Of a DNA stretch of 64,000 bases, positions 45,636-53,308 are shown piece by piece. The stretch spans positions 561,290-625,289 of the forward strand of contig JAPWJZ010000008.1 of NCBI GenBank assembly GCA_028283745.1, written 5' to 3'. Every line of letters starts with the position of its first letter. The stretch's first letter is position 1. The position numbers were made by a program, and so were the translations under genes. Below the pieces are notes generated by a model, which did not search any database, was not told where the DNA came from, and saw only the letters and a program-made list of their open reading frames with translations. Origin of the DNA: Micavibrio sp. (GTDB taxonomy: Bacteria > Pseudomonadota > Alphaproteobacteria > Micavibrionales > UBA2020).

Positions 45636-48480
45636 TTCCGGTGTCCTTCTCGATAACAACAAAACGCGTGTAGAACCAGCTCAAGCCCATCATGCAGATA
45701 CCAAGGCCCATGAACGAAAAGACGCGGAACAGCCCTTCCAGTTCCCGCGCATCGTACAGGAAGACCTTGCCGACGGCGGCGGTTGTCAAGATCAGCGCCG
45801 CAATGCGCATCTGCTTGGATTTTTCAACCGTGCCGGCCACCAGCATCACAAGGCCCAGCAGCAGCCAGGCGGCGGAATAGCTGTAGGTTTCAGCATTCGA
45901 GGCGCTGCCGGCATGAAGGTCGCTGCCGTGGAACAGCTGGCGCACGTTCAGGTTCACCAGCAGGAAGACCAGTATGAAAGCCGCGCCCGCCTTTAAACCC
46001 GGCACGGGCGCCAGCACGCGCAGGGGCGGTTTTGCTTCCAGCCATAGCCAGAACAGCGGTGCGCCATAGGCCAGCAGCAGGCTGTTGATGAGCGGGGCAT
46101 CCCCCACCGGCTGCCCCGACCATAAGGGGTTCTGCGTCAGGACATCAAAGAAGAAGACACGGAACAGTGCCATGCAGAAAACCACCGTGCCTGCCGTGAC
46201 AAAGGCGCGGCGCGCGTAGTGGCGGCCGGCATAAACCGCCAGCATGCCGCCTGCGAAAAAGACGTTGGTGATCACCCCGCGCTCGAAGAAGCCTGCTTTG
46301 CGGAACAGCACGTCTTCGGGCACGTTGAACAGGCGGCGGGCTGTGTAATAGGCCAGCAGCGCGCCAAAGGCGACAACCGCGGTTTCAAGCGCCTCGGCAA
46401 TTTTGCCGTCGGCGCGCTGGCGCACAAGGTAGCTGCCATAGCCCAGCAGCGCCAGCGGCACACCAAGGTGCAGCATGGGCTGCGTGATCAGCGCGGGCAT
46501 GTCAAAGTTGTGGTTCAGCGCTTCGCCAAACAGGCTGTTCAGCGCAACCGCGCCCAGCAGCATCAATTGCGGCACCATGAAGAAGCCAACAGCCGCCAGC
46601 AACAGGCCGATGATGCGGCGCAGCGCCGGAATGCCAAGGCGATTGTAAATCCAGCACGCCGCCAGCGTTTCCGCCGCAAAGGCGATGGGCATGAATTGCT
46701 GATGCACTTCAATCAGCAGGGCGATGGAAACAAACCCGGTCGACACCAGGCAGAACAGCGCCAGCAGTTTGTCTTTCAGCTTTTCATCGCCGGTGAAGCT
46801 GCGGTAAACGCCGCCGGTCAGCGCCGCAAAGCACAAGGCGATGATTGTCGCCAGCGCGCCCCAAAGGTGCAGGCCGTCCGCCGCGCTGGTATTGGTCAGG
46901 CCGTATACATCGGTGCGCAGCACGGCATAGCCCAGGCCGTAGAAGGCAAGGGCGGCGGCGGAAAGCATGCCCGCCCAGTAAAAGCTGCGCGTCAGGCTGT
47001 AAAACGCAAGGGCGCCGCCCACATAAATTGCCGTGAAGGCCAGCAGCATGCCCGCAAAGGCGGCAGGCGTATGGTGCTGCCACAACGCCAGCATCAGCAG
47101 CGTCACGCCAAGCGACAGTTGCGGAATGTTTTTGTATTGCGCGGGGCGGAAGTAGGCCATGACCATGCCGCCAAGGCCCAGCAGCGCGTACATGGCCCAT
47201 TGCGGCAGGCCAAAGTCGCTTTGCTGCATGACAAAGGCCATCATGCCGATGCCGACGACGCCTGCAACCTTGCCGGTGTTATTGGTGGCGGTTGCGGCTT
47301 CAGCGTCCTGCCCCTCACGCTCGCGCGCCTGCGCTGCGATGGTGGCGCTGACAGCCAGAATAAACAGGCCAAGGCAAATGCCGTCATCCGCCGCGAAATG
47401 GCCGCCGAAAATCCATACCGGCACCCAGAAGAAGCCGAGCAGCGTGACCGGGATGGCCAGCACCCACCAGCCCTGGTTGCGCACCAGCGCAAAGAACCCG
47501 GCGATCAGGAAGTAGAGGTAAATGAACAGCGATACCGCACTCGGGTGATCGGTCGTGACCATCACGGGGGTGAGGAACCCGCCCGCAAGGCCCAGAATGG
47601 CAATAGGCATGCCATGGCGCAGCGACAGGATGACGGCAAAAACGGTGACCAATGCAAGGCACACAAAACCTGCGGCGGGCGAAACCACGTGCCACACGGA
47701 AACGGCGGCATAGCTGGTGGCATAAAGGTCGGCAATGGCAGCGCCGGTGAGGGCCTGCGCAATGCGCTTGCCATCTGCCATATCAGGCTTGCTGACGCGA
47801 ATGTAGCGGCCCGCAAGGGCCAGCGCGAAGCCAAAGGCCGTGCCGAGGAATATGCGGACTTCCTGCGTCAGCAAGCCTTTTTCAATGGTGTATTTGACAA
47901 GGTAGAAACCGGCAAGGGCAAGGGCGATGCCGCCAATCCAGACCGGCAGCTTCTTGCCGAACTGGAATTCAAAGCCCTGGTCGCTTTGTTCTTTGGTGAA
48001 GGCGGGGTGCTTGGGCGTATAGCCGGCAGGCGCGGTGACGCTTGCCGTTGGGGCTGTCGCTGTGGCATGGCGGGCTTTGGCCGGGTTTTCATCTTCCCAC
48101 AGCATGTCGTCACCTGCCGCGGGCGACGACAGGGGGACGGAGCTTTTGGGAATGGCCGGCGCGTGCGGTAGCGAGCTTGCGGGAGGCAGCGGGCTTGCGG
48201 GCGGAATGGCTGTCGTGGCTGCATTCGCAACGGGGTTCGCGGCACCGCTCGCAACCGGCGCTTCCGGCGCGGCGGTGTGTGTCAGCGGTTTTTCGACCAC
48301 TTTCACCTGTGCATCCGCAAGGCGGGCGACGTAGGTGGTCAGGTCGTTCAGGCGGTTTTTAAGCGCCGCCATGTCTTCTTCGAGGATGGCAATGCGGTCG
48401 CGCTTTTCCTTGCGGCCGAAGAACCAATAGATTGCAATGCCCGCAATTGCGAGCCAGAACACATCCGCGAAGAACTCCAT
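45616..48480 (-). CDS. DUF2339 multi-spanning membrane protein
   Basis: 954 residues: one N-terminal hydrophobic anchor (FWLAIAGIAIYWFFG), a coiled stretch (KRDRIAILEEDMAALKNRLNDL), a long Pro/Ala/Ser-rich linker (about residues 65-150), then roughly 25 hydrophobic segments to the end, the typical make-up of DUF2339 proteins. Seen: FQFGKKLPVWIGGIALALAGFYLVKY and RIAQALTGAAIADLYATSYAAVSVWH, characteristic of the family. Function unknown. Length is usual for the family (850-1000). Its stop is 20 bp inside the start of atpH. 37 bp downstream of fadD. Confidence 0.9.
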   Translation of the reverse strand: MEFFADVFWLAIAGIAIYWFFGRKEKRDRIAILEEDMAALKNRLNDLTTYVARLADAQVKVVEKPLTHTAAPEAPVASGAANPVANAATTAIPPASPLPPASSLPHAPAIPKSSVPLSSPAAGDDMLWEDENPAKARHATATAPTASVTAPAGYTPKHPAFTKEQSDQGFEFQFGKKLPVWIGGIALALAGFYLVKYTIEKGLLTQEVRIFLGTAFGFALALAGRYIRVSKPDMADGKRIAQALTGAAIADLYATSYAAVSVWHVVSPAAGFVCLALVTVFAVILSLRHGMPIAILGLAGGFLTPVMVTTDHPSAVSLFIYLYFLIAGFFALVRNQGWWVLAIPVTLLGFFWVPVWIFGGHFAADDGICLGLFILAVSATIAAQAREREGQDAEAATATNNTGKVAGVVGIGMMAFVMQQSDFGLPQWAMYALLGLGGMVMAYFRPAQYKNIPQLSLGVTLLMLALWQHHTPAAFAGMLLAFTAIYVGGALAFYSLTRSFYWAGMLSAAALAFYGLGYAVLRTDVYGLTNTSAADGLHLWGALATIIALCFAALTGGVYRSFTGDEKLKDKLLALFCLVSTGFVSIALLIEVHQQFMPIAFAAETLAACWIYNRLGIPALRRIIGLLLAAVGFFMVPQLMLLGAVALNSLFGEALNHNFDMPALITQPMLHLGVPLALLGYGSYLVRQRADGKIAEALETAVVAFGALLAYYTARRLFNVPEDVLFRKAGFFERGVITNVFFAGGMLAVYAGRHYARRAFVTAGTVVFCMALFRVFFFDVLTQNPLWSGQPVGDAPLINSLLLAYGAPLFWLWLEAKPPLRVLAPVPGLKAGAAFILVFLLVNLNVRQLFHGSDLHAGSASNAETYSYSAAWLLLGLVMLVAGTVEKSKQMRIAALILTTAAVGKVFLYDARELEGLFRVFSFMGLGICMMGLSWFYTRFVVIEKDTGNGSETK

Positions 48481-48517
48481 AGGCCGCCCTTTGAATTAAA
48501 AAGTGCTTTTAAATTTT

Positions 48518-50290
48518 TTACATCCCCGGCGGTTTAGGCGCCGGCGGGGCCTTTTTTCCGGATGCGTCGCGTGCAGCCTCCTCGGCCTTCAGCGCTTTGC
48601 GGTCGGGCTTGCCGATCATGGTTTTCGGCAGGCTGTCGCGGAACTCGAACAGTTTGGGCATTTCGTAGGAAGCGACCTTGTCGCGCAGGAACTTGGTCAT
48701 CTCGGCTTCGCTCACTTCCTGCCCCGGCTTGAAGACGATGTAAGCCTTCACGTTCTCGCCGCGGTAGTCGTCTTTCACGCCGGCAACGATGGTCTCGGAA
48801 ACGCCGGGGTGCTGCATGATCGCTTCCTCGACCTTGCGCGGAAAGACTTTGAGGCCGGAGGCGTTGATCATGTCCTTGATGCGGTCGACGATGAAGATAT
48901 AACCTTCTTCATCCATGTAGCCGACGTCGCCGGTGTGGAAGAAGCCGTCTTTATCCAGCACCTTGTCGGTTTCTTCCTTGTTGTTCCAGTAGGACTTCAT
49001 CACCTGCGGGCCACGCAGGCAGATTTCGCCTTCCATGCGGATGGGGCATTCGCGGTCCGGGAATTCGAGGTTGACGATGCGCACTTCCGTCTTCGGCAGC
49101 GGCATGCCAATCGAGTTGGTTTTTTTGTCGCCATGCACCGGGTTGGCAGTGACGATGGGCGAGGTCTCGGAAAGGCCGTAACCTTCGGTGATTTCCTTGC
49201 CCGTCAGCTGCGTCCAGCGCTGCGCCGTCGTTTCCGGCAGGCCCGCGCCGCCGGACAGGCAGACTTTCAGCGACGACATGTCGTATTTCTTGAAGTCCTT
49301 GTGGTCCATCAGCGCCTTGTACAGCGTCGGCACGCCCGCGAACATGGTGGGCTTTTCCTTGTCGATCAGCTTCAGCGTGTCTTCGGCGACGAACTTCGGC
49401 AGCATCGTCAGTTCCGCGCCGAGCTTGAAGGCCAGGTTCATCTGCACGGTCATGGAAAACACGTGAAAGAACGGCAGCACGGCAAACATTTTATCCTGCT
49501 TGTCGGACTTGCCGGCGCCGCTCGCGAACCACAAGGTTGCCTGGTTCATGTTGGCGGTGAGGTTGCCATGGCTCAGCATCGCAGCCTTCGGAACGCCGGT
49601 GGTGCCGCCGGTATATTGCAGCACGGCCAGATCATCCGGCTTGATGTCGACTTTTTTCGGCGCGCCCTTTGCCTTCATCATTTTGGCGAAGGGGATGTGC
49701 TTTTCGTTGTCTTCCACCTTCACGGTATCAGACTTGCCGAAAACACCTTTCACGCGGTTGATGGCGCGATAGGCAATTTTTTTGGCCGGCGGCAGCGCTT
49801 CCGCAAGGTCGCAGACGATAATTTTCTTCAAGCAGGTCGAGCCATCCAGCATTTTATCCACCTTCGGCTGCACCTGGCGCACGTTGATGGACACCATGGT
49901 GTCGCACTTGGAATCGTTGATCTGGTGGCGCATTTCCTGCTCGGCATAGAGCGGGTTGAAGTTGACGACGGTCGCGCCCGCTTTCAAGATGCCGAAGTAG
50001 GCGATGGGATAGAACGGCGAGTTCGGCAGGCACAGCCCCACGTGCTTGCCGGGGCCGATGCCCTGGTCCTGCAGGCTCTTGGCGAACTTGTCCACCATTT
50101 CGCCCATTTCCTTGTAGGTGAGCGTTTTGCCCATGAAGCTGAGCGCGGGCTTGTCGGCGTTTTTCTTCACGGATTCATCGAACATGTCGACCATGCTGCC
50201 GGTCGGGATATCCATGTCCCAGTGAATGTCGACGGGATACTTCTTGCTCCAGGGGTATTCTTTGCGGCCTTGGGCGTTTGCGTCGGACAT
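48518..50290 (-). CDS. Long-chain acyl-CoA synthetase
   Basis: AMP-forming ligase that activates fatty acids, about 590 residues from the ATG at 50290 (MSDANAQGR). FadD-like motifs: LQYTGGTTGVPKAAMLSHGN (ATP loop), EGYGLSETSPIVTANP, GDVGYMDEEGYIFIVDRIKDMINASG (FACS signature) and the C-terminal lysine region PKTMIGKPDRKALK. The 23 in-frame codons upstream have no family match. Ends with a Pro/Lys tail. Fatty acid degradation or lipid recycling is likely; substrate chain length is not visible. Confidence 0.92.
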   Translation of the reverse strand: MSDANAQGRKEYPWSKKYPVDIHWDMDIPTGSMVDMFDESVKKNADKPALSFMGKTLTYKEMGEMVDKFAKSLQDQGIGPGKHVGLCLPNSPFYPIAYFGILKAGATVVNFNPLYAEQEMRHQINDSKCDTMVSINVRQVQPKVDKMLDGSTCLKKIIVCDLAEALPPAKKIAYRAINRVKGVFGKSDTVKVEDNEKHIPFAKMMKAKGAPKKVDIKPDDLAVLQYTGGTTGVPKAAMLSHGNLTANMNQATLWFASGAGKSDKQDKMFAVLPFFHVFSMTVQMNLAFKLGAELTMLPKFVAEDTLKLIDKEKPTMFAGVPTLYKALMDHKDFKKYDMSSLKVCLSGGAGLPETTAQRWTQLTGKEITEGYGLSETSPIVTANPVHGDKKTNSIGMPLPKTEVRIVNLEFPDRECPIRMEGEICLRGPQVMKSYWNNKEETDKVLDKDGFFHTGDVGYMDEEGYIFIVDRIKDMINASGLKVFPRKVEEAIMQHPGVSETIVAGVKDDYRGENVKAYIVFKPGQEVSEAEMTKFLRDKVASYEMPKLFEFRDSLPKTMIGKPDRKALKAEEAARDASGKKAPPAPKPPGM

Positions 50291-50504
50291 TGTTCGGACT
50301 CTCTTTTCGTTAGAAGAAACTGTTTCCACGCCCCCAGCGGAGGCCGTTGAACACACCAACCGGTTGCCGTTTTTTGTCGTCTTATTTTTGAATGCAAAAA
50401 AACCGTAACACCTTCATATGTCCCTGTAAAGAAAGCTTGTTTTTTCATAGACCTTGCTGCGTCGCGACATGAAGCCGGGCGTCGTGAATATCGCAAAGCG
50501 CATG

Positions 50505-50543
50505 AAAAAACCGGCGGCCGTTTAAAGGGCCGCCGGTTTTTTT
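50505..50543 (-). terminator. Intrinsic terminator after the LEA-like gene
   Basis: AAAAAACCGGCGGCC pairs with GGCCGCCGGTTTTTT around GTTTAAAG. About 30 bp past the stop of the minus-strand gene at 50573. T-rich on both strands, it could also stop plus-strand transcription. Confidence 0.9.
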
Positions 50544-50572
50544 ATGTTTTGTGCGCGGTTGCTTAACGTGGA

Positions 50573-51082
50573 TTACGGCTGCGGCGGTTTGGGCGCGTCT
50601 TTTTTCGGCGCTTCCTGTTTCGGCTTCGTCGCGTCCGTTTCCGGCACGGCGGGGGCGATGAAGTCGAGCAGGCTGGAACCTGTCGAGGGTTTCTTCGCGT
50701 TTTCTTTCTGTACTTCGCCCAGCTTGTCGCCGGCGGCTTCCGCGCCGTCAACAACCGTATTTTTCACGGCCTTGAAGGCACCGTTGGCAACTTCGCCGAC
50801 TTTGCTGGCGGCATGGTCGATTTTTTCGGCAACCGGCTTTGCACTTTCGGCAATTTCAGCGGCTTTGTCGGTCACGGCATCGGTAATGTCGCCGACTTTT
50901 TTGGAAACGTTGTTGTAGGTTTTGAGGCCTTTTTGCGCCAGCTCAATCGCTTTCGCGGTGCGTTTCATCGTGCGCTCGTTCGCGGCCTTTTTTGCGGCGC
51001 GGATTTTTGCGGGGTCGGTTTCTTCGTGGTGGCGCTCATCCGCGGTTTTCTTGATCTTATCCAGCCAGTCTTTCATACCCAT
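50573..51082 (-). CDS. LEA/apolipoprotein-like amphipathic helical protein
   Basis: 169 residues, no signal peptide. Charged N-terminus (MGMKDWLDKIKKTADERHHEETDP), then a long Ala/Lys/Glu/Val helix with an 11-residue-like periodicity, e.g. VGDITDAVTDKAAEIAESAKPVAEKIDHAASKVGEVANG, and a Pro/Lys tail (KQEAPKKDAPKPPQP). This resembles group 3 LEA proteins and some phasin- or YtxH-type stress proteins. Desiccation, osmotic or granule binding roles are guesses. ATG at 51082 has AAAGG upstream. It is alone, with its own terminator. Confidence 0.65.
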   Translation of the reverse strand: MGMKDWLDKIKKTADERHHEETDPAKIRAAKKAANERTMKRTAKAIELAQKGLKTYNNVSKKVGDITDAVTDKAAEIAESAKPVAEKIDHAASKVGEVANGAFKAVKNTVVDGAEAAGDKLGEVQKENAKKPSTGSSLLDFIAPAVPETDATKPKQEAPKKDAPKPPQP

Positions 51083-51177
51083 GGGGTGAGCCTTTCGAAA
51101 AAATAAATTACAGAGGGGGTGATGGCGCAAAGACTAACGCCTGATTCCCCGAGAGTCAAAACTTTATGGGAAGATTT

Positions 51178-51831
51178 TTAGAACAACGCAAGTTGATTAT
51201 CGGGTTCTGGTAAATCATGTCCCGCTGCCGCCCTTAACGGCGCGCAGGGCGCAAGCAACAGCCCCTCCGGCGGGGCGGCGATAAGGGCGGAAAGCACGGG
51301 CAACGCCGTTTCCGCCGACAGCCAGCGGTTCAAGGCCCCGCGGGTGCGCAGAATGACCGGCATGCGGTCATGCACACCGGCAATTTCCGGCGTGGCGGCC
51401 CTTGTGACAATAGCAAAACTTTCAACCGCTTCGCCGGTGGCGGGGTTTTGCCAGCGGTCCCACAGGCCGCCGAAGGCGAAGGGCGCATCATTTTCAAAGT
51501 GAATATCGTAGGGCTGGCTGGGTTTTACGCTGCGGTCCCATTCAAAAAAGCCGTTGGCGGGAATGGCGCAGCGCTGCCGCATGAAGGCCTGCCGGAAGGA
51601 TGGTTTTTCAGCGCAGCTTTCCGACCGGGCATTGATGATTTTGGTGCCAATGTCTTCACGCGACCAGCCGGGCACAAAGCCCCAGCGCAAGGTGGCAATG
51701 GCGCCGCCACGAATAACAGGGGCCAGCATGCCGGGGGCGATGATGTCGGTTTCAACATCAAAGCCGCCGTCCAGCCCCAAAATCCGCTTCAATTCGGCCA
51801 AAGCGCCGGTTTGTTTATAACGTCCGCACAT
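51178..51831 (-). CDS. HMCES/YedK abasic-site-crosslinking protein (SRAP family)
   Basis: 217 residues. SRAP (SOS response-associated peptidase) proteins bind abasic sites in single-stranded DNA and form a covalent link through Cys2. The start MCGRYKQ places the catalytic Cys at position 2 after Met removal; this decides the ATG at 51831. Other motifs: NARSESCAEKPSFRQAF, RCAIPANGFFEWD (catalytic Glu), FAFGGLWDRW, SFAIVTRAA, and HDRMPVIL (catalytic His). No SOS box was recognised. Divergent from trpS. Confidence 0.93.
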   Translation of the reverse strand: MCGRYKQTGALAELKRILGLDGGFDVETDIIAPGMLAPVIRGGAIATLRWGFVPGWSREDIGTKIINARSESCAEKPSFRQAFMRQRCAIPANGFFEWDRSVKPSQPYDIHFENDAPFAFGGLWDRWQNPATGEAVESFAIVTRAATPEIAGVHDRMPVILRTRGALNRWLSAETALPVLSALIAAPPEGLLLAPCAPLRAAAGHDLPEPDNQLALF

Positions 51832-51884
51832 GCTATATATTCCGCCACAGATAGATTCCCTACAAGATAAAAGGACAACGGCAC

Positions 51885-52892
51885 ATGGCGGGTAAAACGG
51901 TTCTGACAGGCGTGCAGGCAACGGGCATGCCCCACCTTGGCAACTACATCGGCGCCATCCGCCCCGCGCTTGAAAAAGCGGCGCAGGAAGAAAAATCATT
52001 CCTGTTCATCGCCGACTATCACGCCCTCAACAGCGTGCATGATGCTGTGGCGCTGAAGCGCGATACGTATGAAGTTGCGGCCTGCTGGCTCGCCCTGGGG
52101 CTTGACCCCGCGCGCACCATTTTTTACCGCCAGTCGGATATTCCTGAAATAATGGAGCTGACGACCATTCTATGCGCCGTCACGCCGAAGGGGTTGATGG
52201 ACCGCTCGCATGCCTACAAAGCCTCCGTTGACCGCAATAAAGCCGATGGCAATGATGCGGATTTGAACGTCAACATGGGGCTTTATACCTACCCGCTGCT
52301 GATGGCGGCGGATATTCTTTCCATGCGGGCAGACCTTGTGCCCGTGGGGCATGACCAGACGCAGCACATTGAATTCGCGCGCGACATGGCGGGCTATTTC
52401 AACAATGCTTATAAATCCGTGCTGGTGCCGCCGACCGGCCTTATTCAGGCGCAAAGCGCCACCGTGCCGGGGCTTGATGGCCGCAAGATGAGCAAAAGCT
52501 ACAACAATCATGTGCCGCTGTTCGCCGACGCGAAGGCGCGCCAGAAGCTCATCATGAAGATAATCACCGACTCCAAGCTGCCGAACGAGGCGAAAGACCC
52601 CGCCGACAGCACGATTTATAAACTCTATGCCTATTTCGCGGCTGATGCCGAGCGCCAGGCCATGCACGACGCCTTCACGGGTGGCCAGATGGGCTATGGC
52701 GATGCGAAGAAGCTGCTGGCGGAAGCGGTGGAAAAATCACTCGAAAAACCCTCCCAAATCTACCAGAGCTATATGGCGGACCTGCCGAAGCTCGACGCCG
52801 TGCTGGAGGAGGGGGCGGACCGCGCCCGCAAGGTCGCTCGCAACACCCTGTCTGATGTGCGCGAGGCGATTGGCGTAAAACGCCTCAAATAA
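51885..52892 (+). CDS. trpS: Tryptophanyl-tRNA synthetase
   Basis: Class I aminoacyl-tRNA synthetase charging tRNA-Trp. 335 residues, normal size, with the HIGH-like TGMPHLGNYIGAI near residue 10 and KMSKS in LDGRKMSKSYNN around residue 200; PVGHDQTQHIEFARD between them is typical. AAAAGGA precedes the ATG. No tryptophan leader peptide or attenuator was seen in the 54-bp divergent space. Confidence 0.97.
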   Translation: MAGKTVLTGVQATGMPHLGNYIGAIRPALEKAAQEEKSFLFIADYHALNSVHDAVALKRDTYEVAACWLALGLDPARTIFYRQSDIPEIMELTTILCAVTPKGLMDRSHAYKASVDRNKADGNDADLNVNMGLYTYPLLMAADILSMRADLVPVGHDQTQHIEFARDMAGYFNNAYKSVLVPPTGLIQAQSATVPGLDGRKMSKSYNNHVPLFADAKARQKLIMKIITDSKLPNEAKDPADSTIYKLYAYFAADAERQAMHDAFTGGQMGYGDAKKLLAEAVEKSLEKPSQIYQSYMADLPKLDAVLEEGADRARKVARNTLSDVREAIGVKRLK

Positions 52893-52934
52893 GAAATGTT
52901 AGAAGATTGAAATGATTAGATTATATTTGGCTTA

Positions 52935-52963
52935 TTGACATAAATAAAATAGCCGTTTATTCT
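52935..52963 (+). promoter_or_regulatory. Candidate promoter of the small secreted protein
   Basis: TTGACA (perfect, 52935-52940), 17-bp spacer, TATTCT (52958-52963), start predicted near 52970, about 28 bp before the ATG at 52998. The -10 surrounding CCGTTTATTCTCCC resembles the site at 24700. Confidence 0.75.
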
Positions 52964-52997
52964 CCCAGCCATCGCAAACCTGTGCTTAAGTGTCCTG

Positions 52998-53201
52998 ATG
53001 AAATACGCTGTTGCCATTACCCTGTTCCTCCTCGCTGCGCCCGCCTTTGCGGATGCGCCGCAGGCGCGCACGGTTGTGGCATCCAGCAGCAGCGACCAGC
53101 GTGCCGCAGCCGAGCTTATATCCGCGCGAATTAGGTCGGCTCTGCAGGGCGAGCCTTATAGCCTTGATCGTTCTTCCTGCACCACGCAGGACTGCCGCTA
53201 A
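52998..53201 (+). CDS. Small secreted protein of unknown function
   Basis: 67 residues. Signal peptide YAVAITLFLLAAPAFA cleaved before DAPQA, then a Ser/Ala-rich mature part of 48 residues (VVASSSSDQRAAAELISARIRSAL) ending SSCTTQDCR with two cysteines that could pair. No family recognised. A near-perfect promoter lies directly upstream, supporting a real gene; a Shine-Dalgarno sequence is weak (AAGTG). It lies between trpS and ileS and could be co-transcribed with ileS. Confidence 0.55.
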   Translation: MKYAVAITLFLLAAPAFADAPQARTVVASSSSDQRAAAELISARIRSALQGEPYSLDRSSCTTQDCR

Positions 53202-53207
53202 GCCGTT

Positions 53208-53292
53208 AAACCGGTTTCGCCGCGGTTACGAAAAATATCCCCAATCTTTGAATAGACCCGAAAACCATATTCAGGCATTTTATGGCCTGAAT
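53208..53292 (+). repeat. Leader hairpins before ileS
   Basis: A palindrome AAACCGGTTT (53208-53217) and an inverted repeat ATTCAGGC-N8-GCCTGAAT (53269-53292) lie between the small secreted gene and ileS. The second hairpin ends 16 bp before the ileS start. No T run and no T-box element were recognised. Confidence 0.6.
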
Positions 53293-53308
53293 TCATTTGA
53301 GGACAGTC

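Noticed and set aside
46219-48171. A 650-codon open frame on the plus strand
   Set aside because: It lies antisense to the DUF2339 gene, is rich in Arg, His, Gln and Ala with no recognisable domain or ribosome binding site, and follows from GC-biased codons of the real gene.
48503-50350. A 615-codon open frame on the plus strand over the acyl-CoA synthetase gene
   Set aside because: His/Val/Arg/Phe-rich shadow of fadD codons; the minus-strand product has every motif of the ligase family.
53202-53308. T-box riboswitch before ileS
   Set aside because: Only hairpins are present; no T-box antiterminator sequence or specifier loop could be identified, and T-boxes are rare in proteobacteria.
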